Source of the DNA: DATEVL01 sp035471625
GTDB lineage: Bacteria > Chloroflexota > Anaerolineae > Anaerolineales > E44-bin32
Direction of reading: 5' to 3'
Assembly (NCBI GenBank): GCA_035471625.1
Contig: DATIPT010000017.1
Span: 1 to 23,361, forward strand
Length of the DNA: 23,361 nucleotides
Shown: piece after piece, positions 1 to 7,616 of the stretch
How the letters are laid out: each line of letters opens with the position of its first letter
Position numbering within the stretch: position 1 is the stretch's first letter
The notes under the pieces: model-generated
Told to the model about the DNA's origin: nothing
The model's input: the letters and a program-made list of their open reading frames with translations, nothing else
Database searches by the model: none
Program-made: the position numbers and the translations under genes

Positions 1-102
1 ATCGCTGGCGATAGAACGAAGTAGTCTCAAAGGAACCGATGGTCTTAACGTCGTCGTGTCTTAAATCTTCGATACTTTTAGGGTTAGAGTCGGGCGCGCG
101 TA

Positions 103-131
103 TTGTGAACTCGATGTTGATCTGCTAGAAT
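103..131 (+). promoter_or_regulatory. Probable dnaA promoter (extended -10)
   Basis: A -35-like TTGTGA (103-108) is separated by exactly 17 bases from TAGAAT (126-131). TAGAAT is one mismatch from TATAAT and is preceded by TGC, giving an extended -10. The surrounding stretch is the most AT-rich part of the dnaA upstream region. It would give a leader of about 170 bases before the dnaA ATG. The -35 matches only 4 of 6 positions. This is a pattern call without experimental support. Confidence 0.5.
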
Positions 132-249
132 GCATGCGTTGCGGACGGAATTGAAGACTCGACGGCGAGGGGGCCGATCCGAGTCGGCGGCAGAGAAGGT
201 CGCGCTTCTTGTTCCCTCCGTCATCAGCGTACATCACGAATCGAGTTTC

Positions 250-258
250 TGTGGATGG
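250..258 (-). promoter_or_regulatory. Single DnaA-box-like site in the dnaA leader
   Basis: TGTGGATGG on the plus strand is CCATCCACA on the minus strand, two mismatches from the consensus TTATCCACA with the ATCCACA core intact. It lies between the predicted promoter and the dnaA start, a position where DnaA autorepression sites are often found. I see only this one site and no obvious cluster, so there is no basis for calling oriC here. Confidence 0.3.
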
Positions 259-311
259 GCCTCGCGTGAGGGACTTGCTCCCGCCGGTGGGGTCTGCGCG
301 GGGAGGTGTGC

Positions 312-1649
312 ATGGAAGCAGAGCGGATTTGGGAGGCGGCGCTCGGGCAGCTGCAGCTGGATCTGCCACGCGCGACGTTCGACACCTGGGTCCGCGACGC
401 CGAGCTGCTTACCTACGAGGATGGCACTTTCGTCCTCGGTGTGCACAATGCCTATGCGCGCGAATGGCTGGACCAGCGCCTGAAGGCCACCTTCCGGGAC
501 GTCCTGAGCGGCTTGGCCGGCCGGACCGTGGAGGTGCGCTTCGTGCTGTGGCAGGGCGAGCCGCCGGCGGAAGAGGTGCGCCGACCGCTGGCCGACGTGG
601 CTGCGGTGCAGCATCCGACGCCGGCCAACGTCAACCCCCGATACGCGTTTGACTCTTTCGTCGTCGGCCCTGGGAACCGCCTGGCGCACGCCGCCGCGCT
701 CGCGGTGGCCGAGAACCCGGCTCGCGCCTACAACCCGCTGTTCCTGTACGGCGGCGTCGGTTTGGGGAAGACCCACCTGTTGCATGCCGTCGGCCACGCG
801 TGCATGCTGGCGGGCCTGCGGGTGTTGTACGTCTCGTCAGAAGAGTTCACCAACGACTTGATCAACGCCATCCGCGGTCACACGACCGACGCTTTCCGGG
901 AACGCTATCGCCGGATGGAAGTTCTCCTCATCGACGACATCCAGTTCATCGCCGGCAAGGAGTCGACTCAGGAGGAGTTCTTCCACACCTTCAATTCCCT
1001 ACACGGGCAGGAGAAGCAGCTGGTCATCTCGTCCGACCGCCCCCCGAAGGCCTTGGTGACCCTCGAGGAACGCCTGCGCTCCCGCTTCGAATGGGGTCTG
1101 ATCGCGGACATCCAGCCGCCCGACTTCGAGACGCGCATGGCCATCCTGCGGTCGAAGGCCGAGCGGGCTCAGCGGGATGTCGATCCGGAGCTGCTGGAGA
1201 TCATCGCCCGGCGCATCCAGAGCAACATTCGCGAGTTGGAGGGCGCCCTGACCCGATTGCTGGCATTCGCCGACCTGAGTGGCGTCCCGATGACGCGCGA
1301 ATTGGTCGAAACGACGCTGGTCGACCTGCAATCTCGTCCGAACGAGGTCACGCCCGACCGAATCATCGCCGCCGTCGCCGACCATTTCGGGGTGGACGAA
1401 GACCGGCTGCTGAGCCACGACCGGTCGCGCCAGGTGGCGTTGCCGCGCCAGGTGGCGATGTTCCTGATCCGGGAGGGGACGGACGCTTCCCTGCCGAAGA
1501 TCGGGGAGGTTCTCGGCGGCCGCGATCACACGACGGTGATGTACGGTCTCGACAAGATCGCCGGCCTGCTTGAGACGGATGACGCCCTGCGCCGACAGGT
1601 GGCCGCCATTCGGGAAAACCTCTACAACGACGGCAGGCCTGGGGGATAG
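312..1649 (+). CDS. dnaA: Chromosomal replication initiator protein DnaA
   Basis: DnaA binds DnaA boxes at oriC, oligomerises with ATP and melts the origin to load the helicase. The product is 445 residues from the ATG, normal for the family. Domain I (about 1-80) begins EAERIWEAALGQL. A short linker leads to the AAA+ core with Walker A GGVGLGKT (147-154), Walker B LLIDDIQF (205-212) and an arginine-bearing RLRSRFEWGL segment near 254. Domain IV ends with the DnaA-box signature GGRDHTTV (about 402-409). GGGAGG at 301-306 lies 5 bases before the ATG at 312, so ATG is preferred over the in-frame GTG at 306, which overlaps that ribosome binding site. The gene is monocistronic here. The next gene is convergent, about 290 bases away. 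Confidence 0.97.
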   Translation: MEAERIWEAALGQLQLDLPRATFDTWVRDAELLTYEDGTFVLGVHNAYAREWLDQRLKATFRDVLSGLAGRTVEVRFVLWQGEPPAEEVRRPLADVAAVQHPTPANVNPRYAFDSFVVGPGNRLAHAAALAVAENPARAYNPLFLYGGVGLGKTHLLHAVGHACMLAGLRVLYVSSEEFTNDLINAIRGHTTDAFRERYRRMEVLLIDDIQFIAGKESTQEEFFHTFNSLHGQEKQLVISSDRPPKALVTLEERLRSRFEWGLIADIQPPDFETRMAILRSKAERAQRDVDPELLEIIARRIQSNIRELEGALTRLLAFADLSGVPMTRELVETTLVDLQSRPNEVTPDRIIAAVADHFGVDEDRLLSHDRSRQVALPRQVAMFLIREGTDASLPKIGEVLGGRDHTTVMYGLDKIAGLLETDDALRRQVAAIRENLYNDGRPGG

Positions 1650-1939
1650 CCCGAAAGACTCGCCGGTCTTCGGCTATTCGGAGTTCTTCCCTCGGAAGAA
1701 GTGTCAGCAGACTGATAGGCACACAGCGCCGGGCGGTCGTGTATTGTGAGTGTGCAACCGCCCGCCGGCCCAGGCGTCGGCAGCCAACAGCGAAAGCTGA
1801 CGCACGAGCGTCTCGTTGTGCGGACCCTGCGGGGCAACCGCCCGGCGCTCACAACCTGGAGTCACCGTGCTCCGACGCCCCCTCGGGGGCGGTTTGCATT
1901 GTGGGGGTGAGCGGTCAGCCTGCAGCCGAGCGGGGTCGA
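1650..1939. other. Gene-free region after dnaA with several hairpins
   Basis: I see no convincing gene here. Directly after the dnaA stop, 1651-1674 can fold into an 8-bp stem (CCGAA/GAC arms with one bulged A, 6-base loop). A perfect 7-bp stem TTCTTCC-CTC-GGAAGAA follows at 1684-1700. An 11-base direct repeat, GCAACCGCCCG, occurs at 1754-1764 and 1834-1844. TTGTGAG (1744-1750) and CTCACAA (1847-1853) are inverted copies of each other. There is no DnaA-box cluster and no AT-rich unwinding element, so I do not call it oriC. Confidence 0.5.
1876..1895 (+). terminator. Possible rho-independent terminator downstream of dnaA
   Basis: CGCCCC and GGGGCG (1876-1881 and 1886-1891) form a GC-rich 6-bp stem with a CTCG tetraloop, followed by GTTTGCATT. 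The T-tract is short (three Ts), and the hairpin lies about 230 bases past the dnaA stop, so efficiency is uncertain. On the minus strand no T-run follows, so it does not look bidirectional for the convergent VOC-domain gene. Confidence 0.4.
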
Positions 1940-2560
1940 TCACTCCAGGGTGACCTCCCCGCTTCGCGTCGCCAGCACAGCGATCAACCGGGGCTGACCG
2001 CCTGGTTGGACACTCAGATCGATCCCTAGGACATCCAGGGCACGCCTGACTCCCTGCGCGTCAGGGTGTTCGCCGCGGAGCGAGACGAGCTCGGCTCCAC
2101 GAGGAGCTGTCGCCGCCGGATGAGGGCCGGTGCCCCAGTCAATGAAAAACGGCACGAGACCACCCGCGACGACGGTTGCAGGGTCGGTGAACCGCCAACG
2201 CAGCCTCTCGCCCCTCGGCCCTTGCCTACTCCCGTGGCCGATGTCCCCGAGCCGGATCCCGTTTCGTGAGGCTTCTGTCGCAAGCTTGTCGAGGTCAGAA
2301 CTCTTCGCGGCCCAAGCGACCAAGCGCGGAGTCTCAAGTCTGTCCAGACCGAACCACAACGGCCGCCGGACATCCGTCTGCGCGGGATCGGGTGCGAGGA
2401 TTTCCAGGTAGCTTGCGGGGCCGAGGGCGAGGATGGCATTCTGCGTTCCCCTCCCAGGGTGTCGGCCTCCGAAGGAAGCGCGGACGCCGAGGCGATCCTC
2501 GATTTCAGCGACCCCGGCCTCCAGATTGGGTGCTGCGAATACGAGGTGATCGACCATCAT
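1940..2560 (-). CDS. VOC / glyoxalase-like domain protein
   Basis: The 206-residue protein starts MMVDHLVFAAPNLEAGVAEIEDRLG, the usual opening beta-strand and His of vicinal-oxygen-chelate proteins. GGRHPGRGTQNAI and YLEILAPDP follow (about 31-58), then PFFIDWGTGPHP (about 137-148). This order matches the Glyoxalase_3-like (PF13468 type) family, typically about 200 residues. Members bind a metal, and the substrate is usually unknown; I cannot name one. AAGG lies 7 bases before the ATG at 2560. An alternative ATG is one codon later. It is transcribed in the same direction as priA but 249 bases downstream, so it may have its own promoter. I found no clear promoter or gene in that gap (2561-2809). 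It is convergent with dnaA. Confidence 0.82.
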   Translation of the reverse strand: MMVDHLVFAAPNLEAGVAEIEDRLGVRASFGGRHPGRGTQNAILALGPASYLEILAPDPAQTDVRRPLWFGLDRLETPRLVAWAAKSSDLDKLATEASRNGIRLGDIGHGSRQGPRGERLRWRFTDPATVVAGGLVPFFIDWGTGPHPAATAPRGAELVSLRGEHPDAQGVRRALDVLGIDLSVQPGGQPRLIAVLATRSGEVTLE

Positions 2561-2809
2561 TTCAGCACCTTCCTGGCCGTCGGGGGAGACGGCTGTGAGC
2601 CGAACTTCTTATCCGTCGCCAAGGGTGAGCGCCGGAAAGGTCGTCGCGTGATAGGTCTCGAGACTGAAGCTGTGGATCGATTGCGGGCAGCGCTCGGAGG
2701 TCGCCGGGAGTTTCCGAAGGGCTTTCGGCCATCCGGGATCAGCTTTCGCCCGAGAGCTGAGCGGAGGTCGAGGCTGACGACAGACGGCCGACTGCTGATC
2801 GCTGTGCCT

Positions 2810-5302
2810 CTACAACAGACTGACGGGATCCACGTCGACCGCCCAGCCTTCGGGCAGGTCGGGCGGAACGACGGCGACCGGATCGCGACCTCGGAGCAGG
2901 ATCTGCCAGCGGGAGAGGCCGCGTACGCGGCTGAAGAAGCAGGGAGTCGGACCAAGAATCTCGGGCGGATCCTGCAGGGTGGCGGCCTCGCGCTGGAGCC
3001 GGCGCGCCACCCGGGCGGACTCGCGCTGGGCCGCATCGACGGAGGCTGTCCGGAACACCAGCCGGACCAGCCGCCGAAACGGCGGGTAGCCGAGGTTTCG
3101 GCGATGGTGAAGCTCGGCCGCAAAGAAGGCAACGTAGTCGTGGGCGGCTGCGGCGCGGACAACCTCGTGCTCGGGATGATACGTCTGCAGGACGACCTGG
3201 CCGCCGGCCGGCCCCCGGCCCGCTCGACCGGCGACCTGCGTCAGGACCTGGAAGGTGCGCTCGCCGGAGCGATAGTCGGGCAGGTGCAACCCGGTGTCGG
3301 CGGAAATGATGCCGACGAGCGTGACCAGCGGGAGATCGAGGCCCTTGGCCAGCATCTGCGTCCCGATCAGGACGTCCGCCCGGTGAGCAGCGAAGTGGGC
3401 CAGGATGACCTCGTGGGCTCCCTTGCGGCGGGTCACGTCCCAGTCCCAGCGCAAGGTTCGAACCCCTGGAAACCTGGCTTCCACTTCGGCCTGGATCCGC
3501 TGGGTGCCGGCACCGAAGTACCGAACTCGGGAGCCGCCGCAGTTGGTGCAACGCGAAGGCGCCCTGCGCTGGTATCCGCAGTGATGACATCGCAGGTTCT
3601 CGGCCGAAGGGTGATGGATGAGCGGCGTCTCGCATCGTGGACAGCGGGCCGTCCAGCCGCAATCTCGACAGAATACGTAGGTTGCGCTCCCGCGCCGGTT
3701 GAGGAAGAGGATCGTCTGCTGACGAGCCTCGAGGGCGTCGGCCAGAGCCCGCTCGAGCCTGCGGCTGAAGAGCGACGTGTTCCCGGCTTTGAGTTCCTGG
3801 CGCATGTCGACCACATGGACGGGAGGGAGGTCGATCGTCATGGCATCCCCTTCGAGGGGCTGGTAGGCCGCGGGGAGCGAAAACTGGCGCTGCTGGCGGA
3901 GTACGGCCTCGCGGTGTGCAAGAACCCGGCGTGGAAGCTCGAGCAGCCGGATCTGGCCGGCCTTCGCCCGGTGGTACGTCACCACGTCGGGTGTGGCGCT
4001 GCCGAGCAGGCACACCCCCTGCACGAGACGGGCGTACGCCATGGCGGCGTCCCGGGCATGGAAACGGGGGGCGCGTTCCTGCTCCTTGAATGACTCGTCA
4101 TGCTCTTCGTCGACGACGAGCAGGCGAAGCCGGGGGAGCGGGGCGAAGAGCGCACTGCGCGGGCCTATGATGACCGAAAGATCGCCCGTGCGCGCTCGGC
4201 GCCAGGTATCGTACCGTTCGCCGATGCCAAGGCCTGAGTGGAGGACGCCCACTCGATCGCCGAACCGGGAGACAAACCGCTGCACAGTTTGCGGGGTCAG
4301 CGAGATCTCGGGGACAAGGACGATCGCCGATTCCCCGCTGCGGAGCACTTGATCCACGGCTCGCAGGTAGATCTCGGTCTTGCCGGAGCCGGTCACGCCG
4401 TGCACGAGATAGGTCGTTCCGGCGGGAGCCAGGAGGGCCTCCTGGATCGTCTGCCAGACGGCCGCTTGATGAGCGGTGAGCTTCGGCGGCTCTGGGGGAG
4501 GGGCGACGACATCCGCCAGCGGATCCCGAACGGCTTCGGTCGAGTCGAAGGCGATGAGACCCTTGTCTTCAAGGTAGGTGAGGTCTCCGGGCTTGGCGCC
4601 AGCCTCGGCATAGAGCCAGGTGACATCAACGGGGTCGGTTTCGGCGAGGAGGGCCTGCAGGACGGACCTTCGTCGTTCTGCGGCTCCGCCGCGGCCGACA
4701 TCCGCCATCCGCTCCTGAGCCGCCTCGGGCGCGACGGCAAGCCGGGCCGTCCTCCGGAGTCGCGGCCGCACCCTCGGCATCTCGAGGACTGCCGTCTGTC
4801 TGACCACTCCTGCCTGGACCAAGGATCGGGCGGCGCCGCGCCAATCCCGATGGGGAAGGGCTCGTTGAATCTGGCGCCCGCGCATCGGCCCGCGCCGACG
4901 CAACAGGTCTACCAGCAGAGTGGAGGTTCCCTGAGGAGGAGTGACAGAGGGGTCGACGAGCTCGTAGGCCTCGTCGGCGTGCTGGCCGAGGCCGGCCGGG
5001 AGCATGAAGGAGGCGCACTCGCCGATGGGCGTGCGCGTGGCGTGGCTGATCCAGGCCGCCAGGTCTAGCTGCGCCGGCGTCAGCACCGGATCGCGCTCCA
5101 CGAGGGATTCGACTGGACGGGTTTCCGGGACGGGCGAGTCGTCGGTGAGGCGGAGGACGATCCCTTGGGCCCGACGGCGCCCGAAGGGGACGACTACCAG
5201 GTGGCCGGGTCGGATTAATGGATGAAGCTCGGGCGACAAGTGGTACGTGAAGGTGCCCTGCAGCCTTGCCATATGCAGGGCGACTTCGGCGAAGTGCGGC
5301 AT
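2810..5302 (-). CDS. priA: Primosomal protein N' (replication restart helicase PriA)
   Basis: PriA recognises stalled forks and D-loops and reloads the replicative helicase. The 830-residue product is longer than the E. coli protein (about 730), mainly in the N-terminal half. The N-terminal DNA-binding domain opens FAEVALHMARLQGTFTY. The helicase core has Walker A GVTGSGKT (302-309), DEEH (398-401), GSATP (434-438), GTQMLAKGLD (647-656) and AGRAGRG (691-697). Between the helicase lobes is the zinc module with four CxxC pairs, CRDC, CPRC, CHHC and CTNC (about 545-588), all eight cysteines present. Its ATG shares one base with the TGA of the upstream CNNM gene (TGATG), so the two are probably translationally coupled. 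A long plus-strand open frame overlaps it but is only a shadow in GC-rich DNA. Confidence 0.97.
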   Translation of the reverse strand: MPHFAEVALHMARLQGTFTYHLSPELHPLIRPGHLVVVPFGRRRAQGIVLRLTDDSPVPETRPVESLVERDPVLTPAQLDLAAWISHATRTPIGECASFMLPAGLGQHADEAYELVDPSVTPPQGTSTLLVDLLRRRGPMRGRQIQRALPHRDWRGAARSLVQAGVVRQTAVLEMPRVRPRLRRTARLAVAPEAAQERMADVGRGGAAERRRSVLQALLAETDPVDVTWLYAEAGAKPGDLTYLEDKGLIAFDSTEAVRDPLADVVAPPPEPPKLTAHQAAVWQTIQEALLAPAGTTYLVHGVTGSGKTEIYLRAVDQVLRSGESAIVLVPEISLTPQTVQRFVSRFGDRVGVLHSGLGIGERYDTWRRARTGDLSVIIGPRSALFAPLPRLRLLVVDEEHDESFKEQERAPRFHARDAAMAYARLVQGVCLLGSATPDVVTYHRAKAGQIRLLELPRRVLAHREAVLRQQRQFSLPAAYQPLEGDAMTIDLPPVHVVDMRQELKAGNTSLFSRRLERALADALEARQQTILFLNRRGSATYVFCRDCGWTARCPRCETPLIHHPSAENLRCHHCGYQRRAPSRCTNCGGSRVRYFGAGTQRIQAEVEARFPGVRTLRWDWDVTRRKGAHEVILAHFAAHRADVLIGTQMLAKGLDLPLVTLVGIISADTGLHLPDYRSGERTFQVLTQVAGRAGRGPAGGQVVLQTYHPEHEVVRAAAAHDYVAFFAAELHHRRNLGYPPFRRLVRLVFRTASVDAAQRESARVARRLQREAATLQDPPEILGPTPCFFSRVRGLSRWQILLRGRDPVAVVPPDLPEGWAVDVDPVSLL

Positions 5303-6636
5303 CAGGAGCCGGTCTGGCTTGGGTCGGGTTTCGGCGCCGGGGTCAGAGAGACGCGGGCGATTCGGAGTCCGTCGAGGGCCTCGACTCGGAGTTCGGCCCC
5401 ATCGACGACGACGACATCGCCCACGTGTGCCAGGCGACCCAGGCGGCCGAGGACGAGTCCGGCGAGCGTGTCGTAGTGTGGATCGTCAAGCGACAGTCCG
5501 AAGTGTTCGTTGACCTCTTCGATCGGCATCAGCCCGTCGATGAGCGCCGTACCGTCGGGCAGGGGCTGGATCTCAGGTTCATCAAAGGCGTCGGAGACCT
5601 CGCCGACGATCTCTTCCGCCAGATCGGCCAGGGTGACGACCCCGGCGGTGCCGCCATACTCGTCCAGGACGATCGCTATGTGTTGTCGCCTGCGGCGAAA
5701 CCGGGCGAGCAAAGAGGAGACACGCGCCGTCTCGGGGATGTAGAGCGCCTCGCGCATAACGTCGCGGGCCGTCCGCGAATCGGTCTCGGCCTCCTGGAGG
5801 ACTCGCAGCAGATCCTTCAGGTGGACGATGCCGATGATCTGGTCAAGGTCCCCTTCATAGACCGGGAGTCTGCTGAAGGGGTGCTCGCCGGCGACTCGGA
5901 CGATATCGGCGAGCGGCGCATCGCTGGGCACGGCGACCATTTCCGTGCGCGGCACCATCACCTGACGGACGAGCGTATCGCCGAAGTCGAAGACCGCCCG
6001 CAGCATCACTTCCTCGGCGCCCTCGACGACGCCGCCCTCGGCGCTGGCGGCGACCAACATCTTCAGCTCCTCGACCGAGTGGACTCCGTCGCCGCCCGCA
6101 GGGGACCGAAGACGCAGGGTGCGGAGGGCCAGGTTTCCGGCCCACGTGAGGGCGGCGATGATAGGTCGGAAGAGCCAGCCGATCACGTAGAGAGGGCGGG
6201 CGATGGCGAGCGCGGTGCCTTCTGGGTTGCTGAGAGCGATCCCCTTGGGCGTCAGCTCGCCCAAGACCACCGTCAGCGCCGTGATGACGGCGAAGGCCAG
6301 GGCCGCCGACAAACCGCGCGACACGTCGCCGGCGACGGCGTCCGGGAGCAATGCCACGATCGGCTCGAACAGACCGGAGAGTGCAGGCTCGGCCACCCAA
6401 CCCAACGCCAGCCCCGCCATGGTGATCCCCAGCTGAGTGGTCGCGATCGAGCGGTCCAGTGTGCGAAGGTGGCGCTCCACCCAGGAGGCGTTGGGCTGGT
6501 TCTGCGCAGCCAGCTCGGCCACCCGGGTGCGCCGAACACGGACCAGGGCGTACTCGGCGGCGACGAAGAACGCGTTGGCGAGGACCAGGACGACGACGGC
6601 GCCCAGTCCGAGGAGGTCGGAGGCGAGAGGCGTCAT
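5302..6636 (-). CDS. CNNM / HlyC-CorC family membrane protein with CBS pair
   Basis: The 444-residue protein has the three-part architecture of the UPF0053/CNNM family, members of which are linked to Mg2+/Co2+ transport. The N-terminal CNNM transmembrane domain (about 1-190) has hydrophobic segments near 8-28, 66-92 and 108-125 and the family motif GELTPKGIAL (125-134). Two CBS domains follow (about 222-345), with the typical FSRLPVYEG (254-262) and VLDEYGGTAGVVT (323-335). The C-terminal CorC_HlyC domain (about 355-430) contains YDTLAGLVLGRLGR. The 'hemolysin' name used for this family is historical. The gene starts 2 bases after the stop of the MEMO-family gene and ends overlapping priA by one base, so the three look cotranscribed. 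The transported ion cannot be read from the sequence. Confidence 0.93.
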   Translation of the reverse strand: MTPLASDLLGLGAVVVLVLANAFFVAAEYALVRVRRTRVAELAAQNQPNASWVERHLRTLDRSIATTQLGITMAGLALGWVAEPALSGLFEPIVALLPDAVAGDVSRGLSAALAFAVITALTVVLGELTPKGIALSNPEGTALAIARPLYVIGWLFRPIIAALTWAGNLALRTLRLRSPAGGDGVHSVEELKMLVAASAEGGVVEGAEEVMLRAVFDFGDTLVRQVMVPRTEMVAVPSDAPLADIVRVAGEHPFSRLPVYEGDLDQIIGIVHLKDLLRVLQEAETDSRTARDVMREALYIPETARVSSLLARFRRRRQHIAIVLDEYGGTAGVVTLADLAEEIVGEVSDAFDEPEIQPLPDGTALIDGLMPIEEVNEHFGLSLDDPHYDTLAGLVLGRLGRLAHVGDVVVVDGAELRVEALDGLRIARVSLTPAPKPDPSQTGS

Positions 6637-6638
6637 CG

Positions 6639-7499
6639 CTAGGCGGGCCGCAGATCCCCCGGAGGCGCGGCGTAGATCACGGCTGCCGCGTATCCGACAA
6701 CGGAATCGTGATCGCCGGTGACGTCGCCGGAATGGGCGTAGTGGAGGACCCGAAGATTGCCCGCGCCCAGGTCACGCGCCGCCCACAGGGTGGCGGCCAC
6801 GGCGGCCTTGCCACAGGCGAACCCCACGCCGCGCGCCTCGGCCTCGAAGATCCGCCCCGGATCGAAGGCTTCCATACGGGCCAGCATCTCTTGATCCAGG
6901 CGGCGGGCCGCCCCGGACGGGTAGAAGTGGGAGAGGTCTGAGCTGGCGACGATCAGCGCCGAGGCGCTGCGGACGACCTCGGCAAGGGCATGGCCCACCG
7001 CTTCGGCCACGGACGGGGTTTGATCGCGGAGCATCACCGGAAGGATCCGGAAGCCAGGAGACAGGGTTCGCTGCAAGAAGGGAAGTTCGATCTCGAGGGA
7101 GTGCTCGGAATCGTGGGCCACCCGGATGAGTTCGACCGAAAAGCCTGTCTCGAGTGCCTGACCCAAGGCTTCGACCAAGTCGGTCGCCACCTCCACCGGG
7201 CCGAGAGGCGTCGCGTAGGCCTGATGGGAGGTCGTCAGGACGGAGGCGGGGAAGGGCTGGTGCATCGGTCCGAGGATCGCAACGACTTCGAAGGAGGCGC
7301 CTTGGATCAGACGGAAGGCGTGGGCCGCGACGCCGCCGGAATAGCGATGGCCGGCGTGGGGCACGACGAGACCGACGACCCGGCCGGGAGGCGGCTCGTG
7401 GTCGACCTCGGCAAGCTGACCGTCGATCGATCTGGCAAGCGCCTGGGCCTCAGCGGGGTACCAGGTCCCGGCTATGGGTGAAGGACGGACGTCGATCAT
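6639..7499 (-). CDS. MEMO1 family protein (AmmeMemoRadiSam system protein B)
   Basis: From the ATG at 7499 the protein is 286 residues and begins MIDVRPSPIAGTWYP, as MEMO-family proteins do. The frame stays open to 7589, but the extra 30 residues are non-conserved and would overlap the divergent promoter region, so I reject that start. Family landmarks are VVPHAGHRYSGG (H48), ILGPMHQP (H80), EHSLEIELPF (132-141), SSDLSHF (186-192) and SGDVTGDHDSVVGYAA (257-272). The fold is related to class III extradiol dioxygenases. Bacterial members often occur with an AMMECR1 protein and a radical SAM enzyme, neither of which is in this window. The substrate is unknown. It heads the operon with the CNNM gene and priA. 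Confidence 0.9.
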   Translation of the reverse strand: MIDVRPSPIAGTWYPAEAQALARSIDGQLAEVDHEPPPGRVVGLVVPHAGHRYSGGVAAHAFRLIQGASFEVVAILGPMHQPFPASVLTTSHQAYATPLGPVEVATDLVEALGQALETGFSVELIRVAHDSEHSLEIELPFLQRTLSPGFRILPVMLRDQTPSVAEAVGHALAEVVRSASALIVASSDLSHFYPSGAARRLDQEMLARMEAFDPGRIFEAEARGVGFACGKAAVAATLWAARDLGAGNLRVLHYAHSGDVTGDHDSVVGYAAAVIYAAPPGDLRPA

Positions 7500-7524
7500 G
7501 CCTTCGGGGGAGCCTTCACGGTGG

Positions 7525-7533
7525 ATTGTAGCA
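7525..7533 (-). promoter_or_regulatory. Extended -10 promoter for the MEMO-CNNM-priA operon
   Basis: Read on the minus strand this is TGCTACAAT: an extended -10 with TACAAT, one mismatch from consensus. No good -35 sits 17 bases upstream, which is tolerated with a TGn extension. The predicted leader before the ATG at 7499 is about 20 bases. It lies back to back with the plus-strand promoter at 7556-7584. Confidence 0.4.
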
Positions 7534-7555
7534 CACGGGTCCCACCAGTCCGGGG

Positions 7556-7584
7556 TTGACAACAGCACGGATGTTCTATAGAAT
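7556..7584 (+). promoter_or_regulatory. Strong sigma70-type promoter of the FtsK-like operon
   Basis: A perfect -35 TTGACA (7556-7561) is followed after exactly 17 bases by TAGAAT (7579-7584), one mismatch from TATAAT. This is the best promoter match in the window. Transcription would begin near 7591, giving a leader of about 26-32 bases. The -10 and start point are covered by the inverted repeats at 7574-7606, so the promoter is probably repressible. Confidence 0.7.
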
Positions 7585-7606
7585 GACATAGAACGTCTAT
7601 TCTATG
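7574..7606. promoter_or_regulatory. Nested inverted-repeat operator over the FtsK-like operon promoter
   Basis: Two palindromes built from the same half-site ATAGAA lie side by side. TTCTATAGAA (7574-7583) is a perfect 10-base palindrome overlapping the -10. CATAGAA-N6-TTCTATG (7587-7606) has perfect 7-base arms over the expected start of transcription. The second contains GAAC-N4-ATTC, one base from the GAAC-N4-GTTC core of Gram-positive/actinobacterial LexA boxes. The position is typical of a repressor operator. LexA as the regulator is inference. Confidence 0.6.
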
Positions 7607-7616
7607 ACCCTGTGGA

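Noticed and set aside
1..305. oriC upstream of dnaA
   Set aside because: Only one imperfect DnaA box and no cluster or clear unwinding element; the window may start inside the real region.
2557..3162. 201-codon minus-strand frame spanning the VOC-priA gap
   Set aside because: Ser/Pro/Arg-rich shadow partly inside priA; no domain.
3454..3465. GGTTCGAACCCC, resembling a tRNA T-arm
   Set aside because: It lies inside priA coding sequence, and no acceptor, D or anticodon arm can be drawn around it.
2459..4093. Long plus-strand open frame (544 codons) opposite priA
   Set aside because: It is a shadow in GC-rich DNA. The minus strand encodes all PriA motifs, and the plus frame has no recognisable domain.
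5266..6642. Long plus-strand open frame (458 codons) opposite the CNNM gene
   Set aside because: Asp/Arg-rich nonsense composition, and the opposite strand carries clear CNNM, CBS and CorC motifs.
7500..7589. 30-codon N-terminal extension of the MEMO-family gene
   Set aside because: Non-conserved, and would run through the divergent promoter; the family starts at MIDVRPSPIAG.
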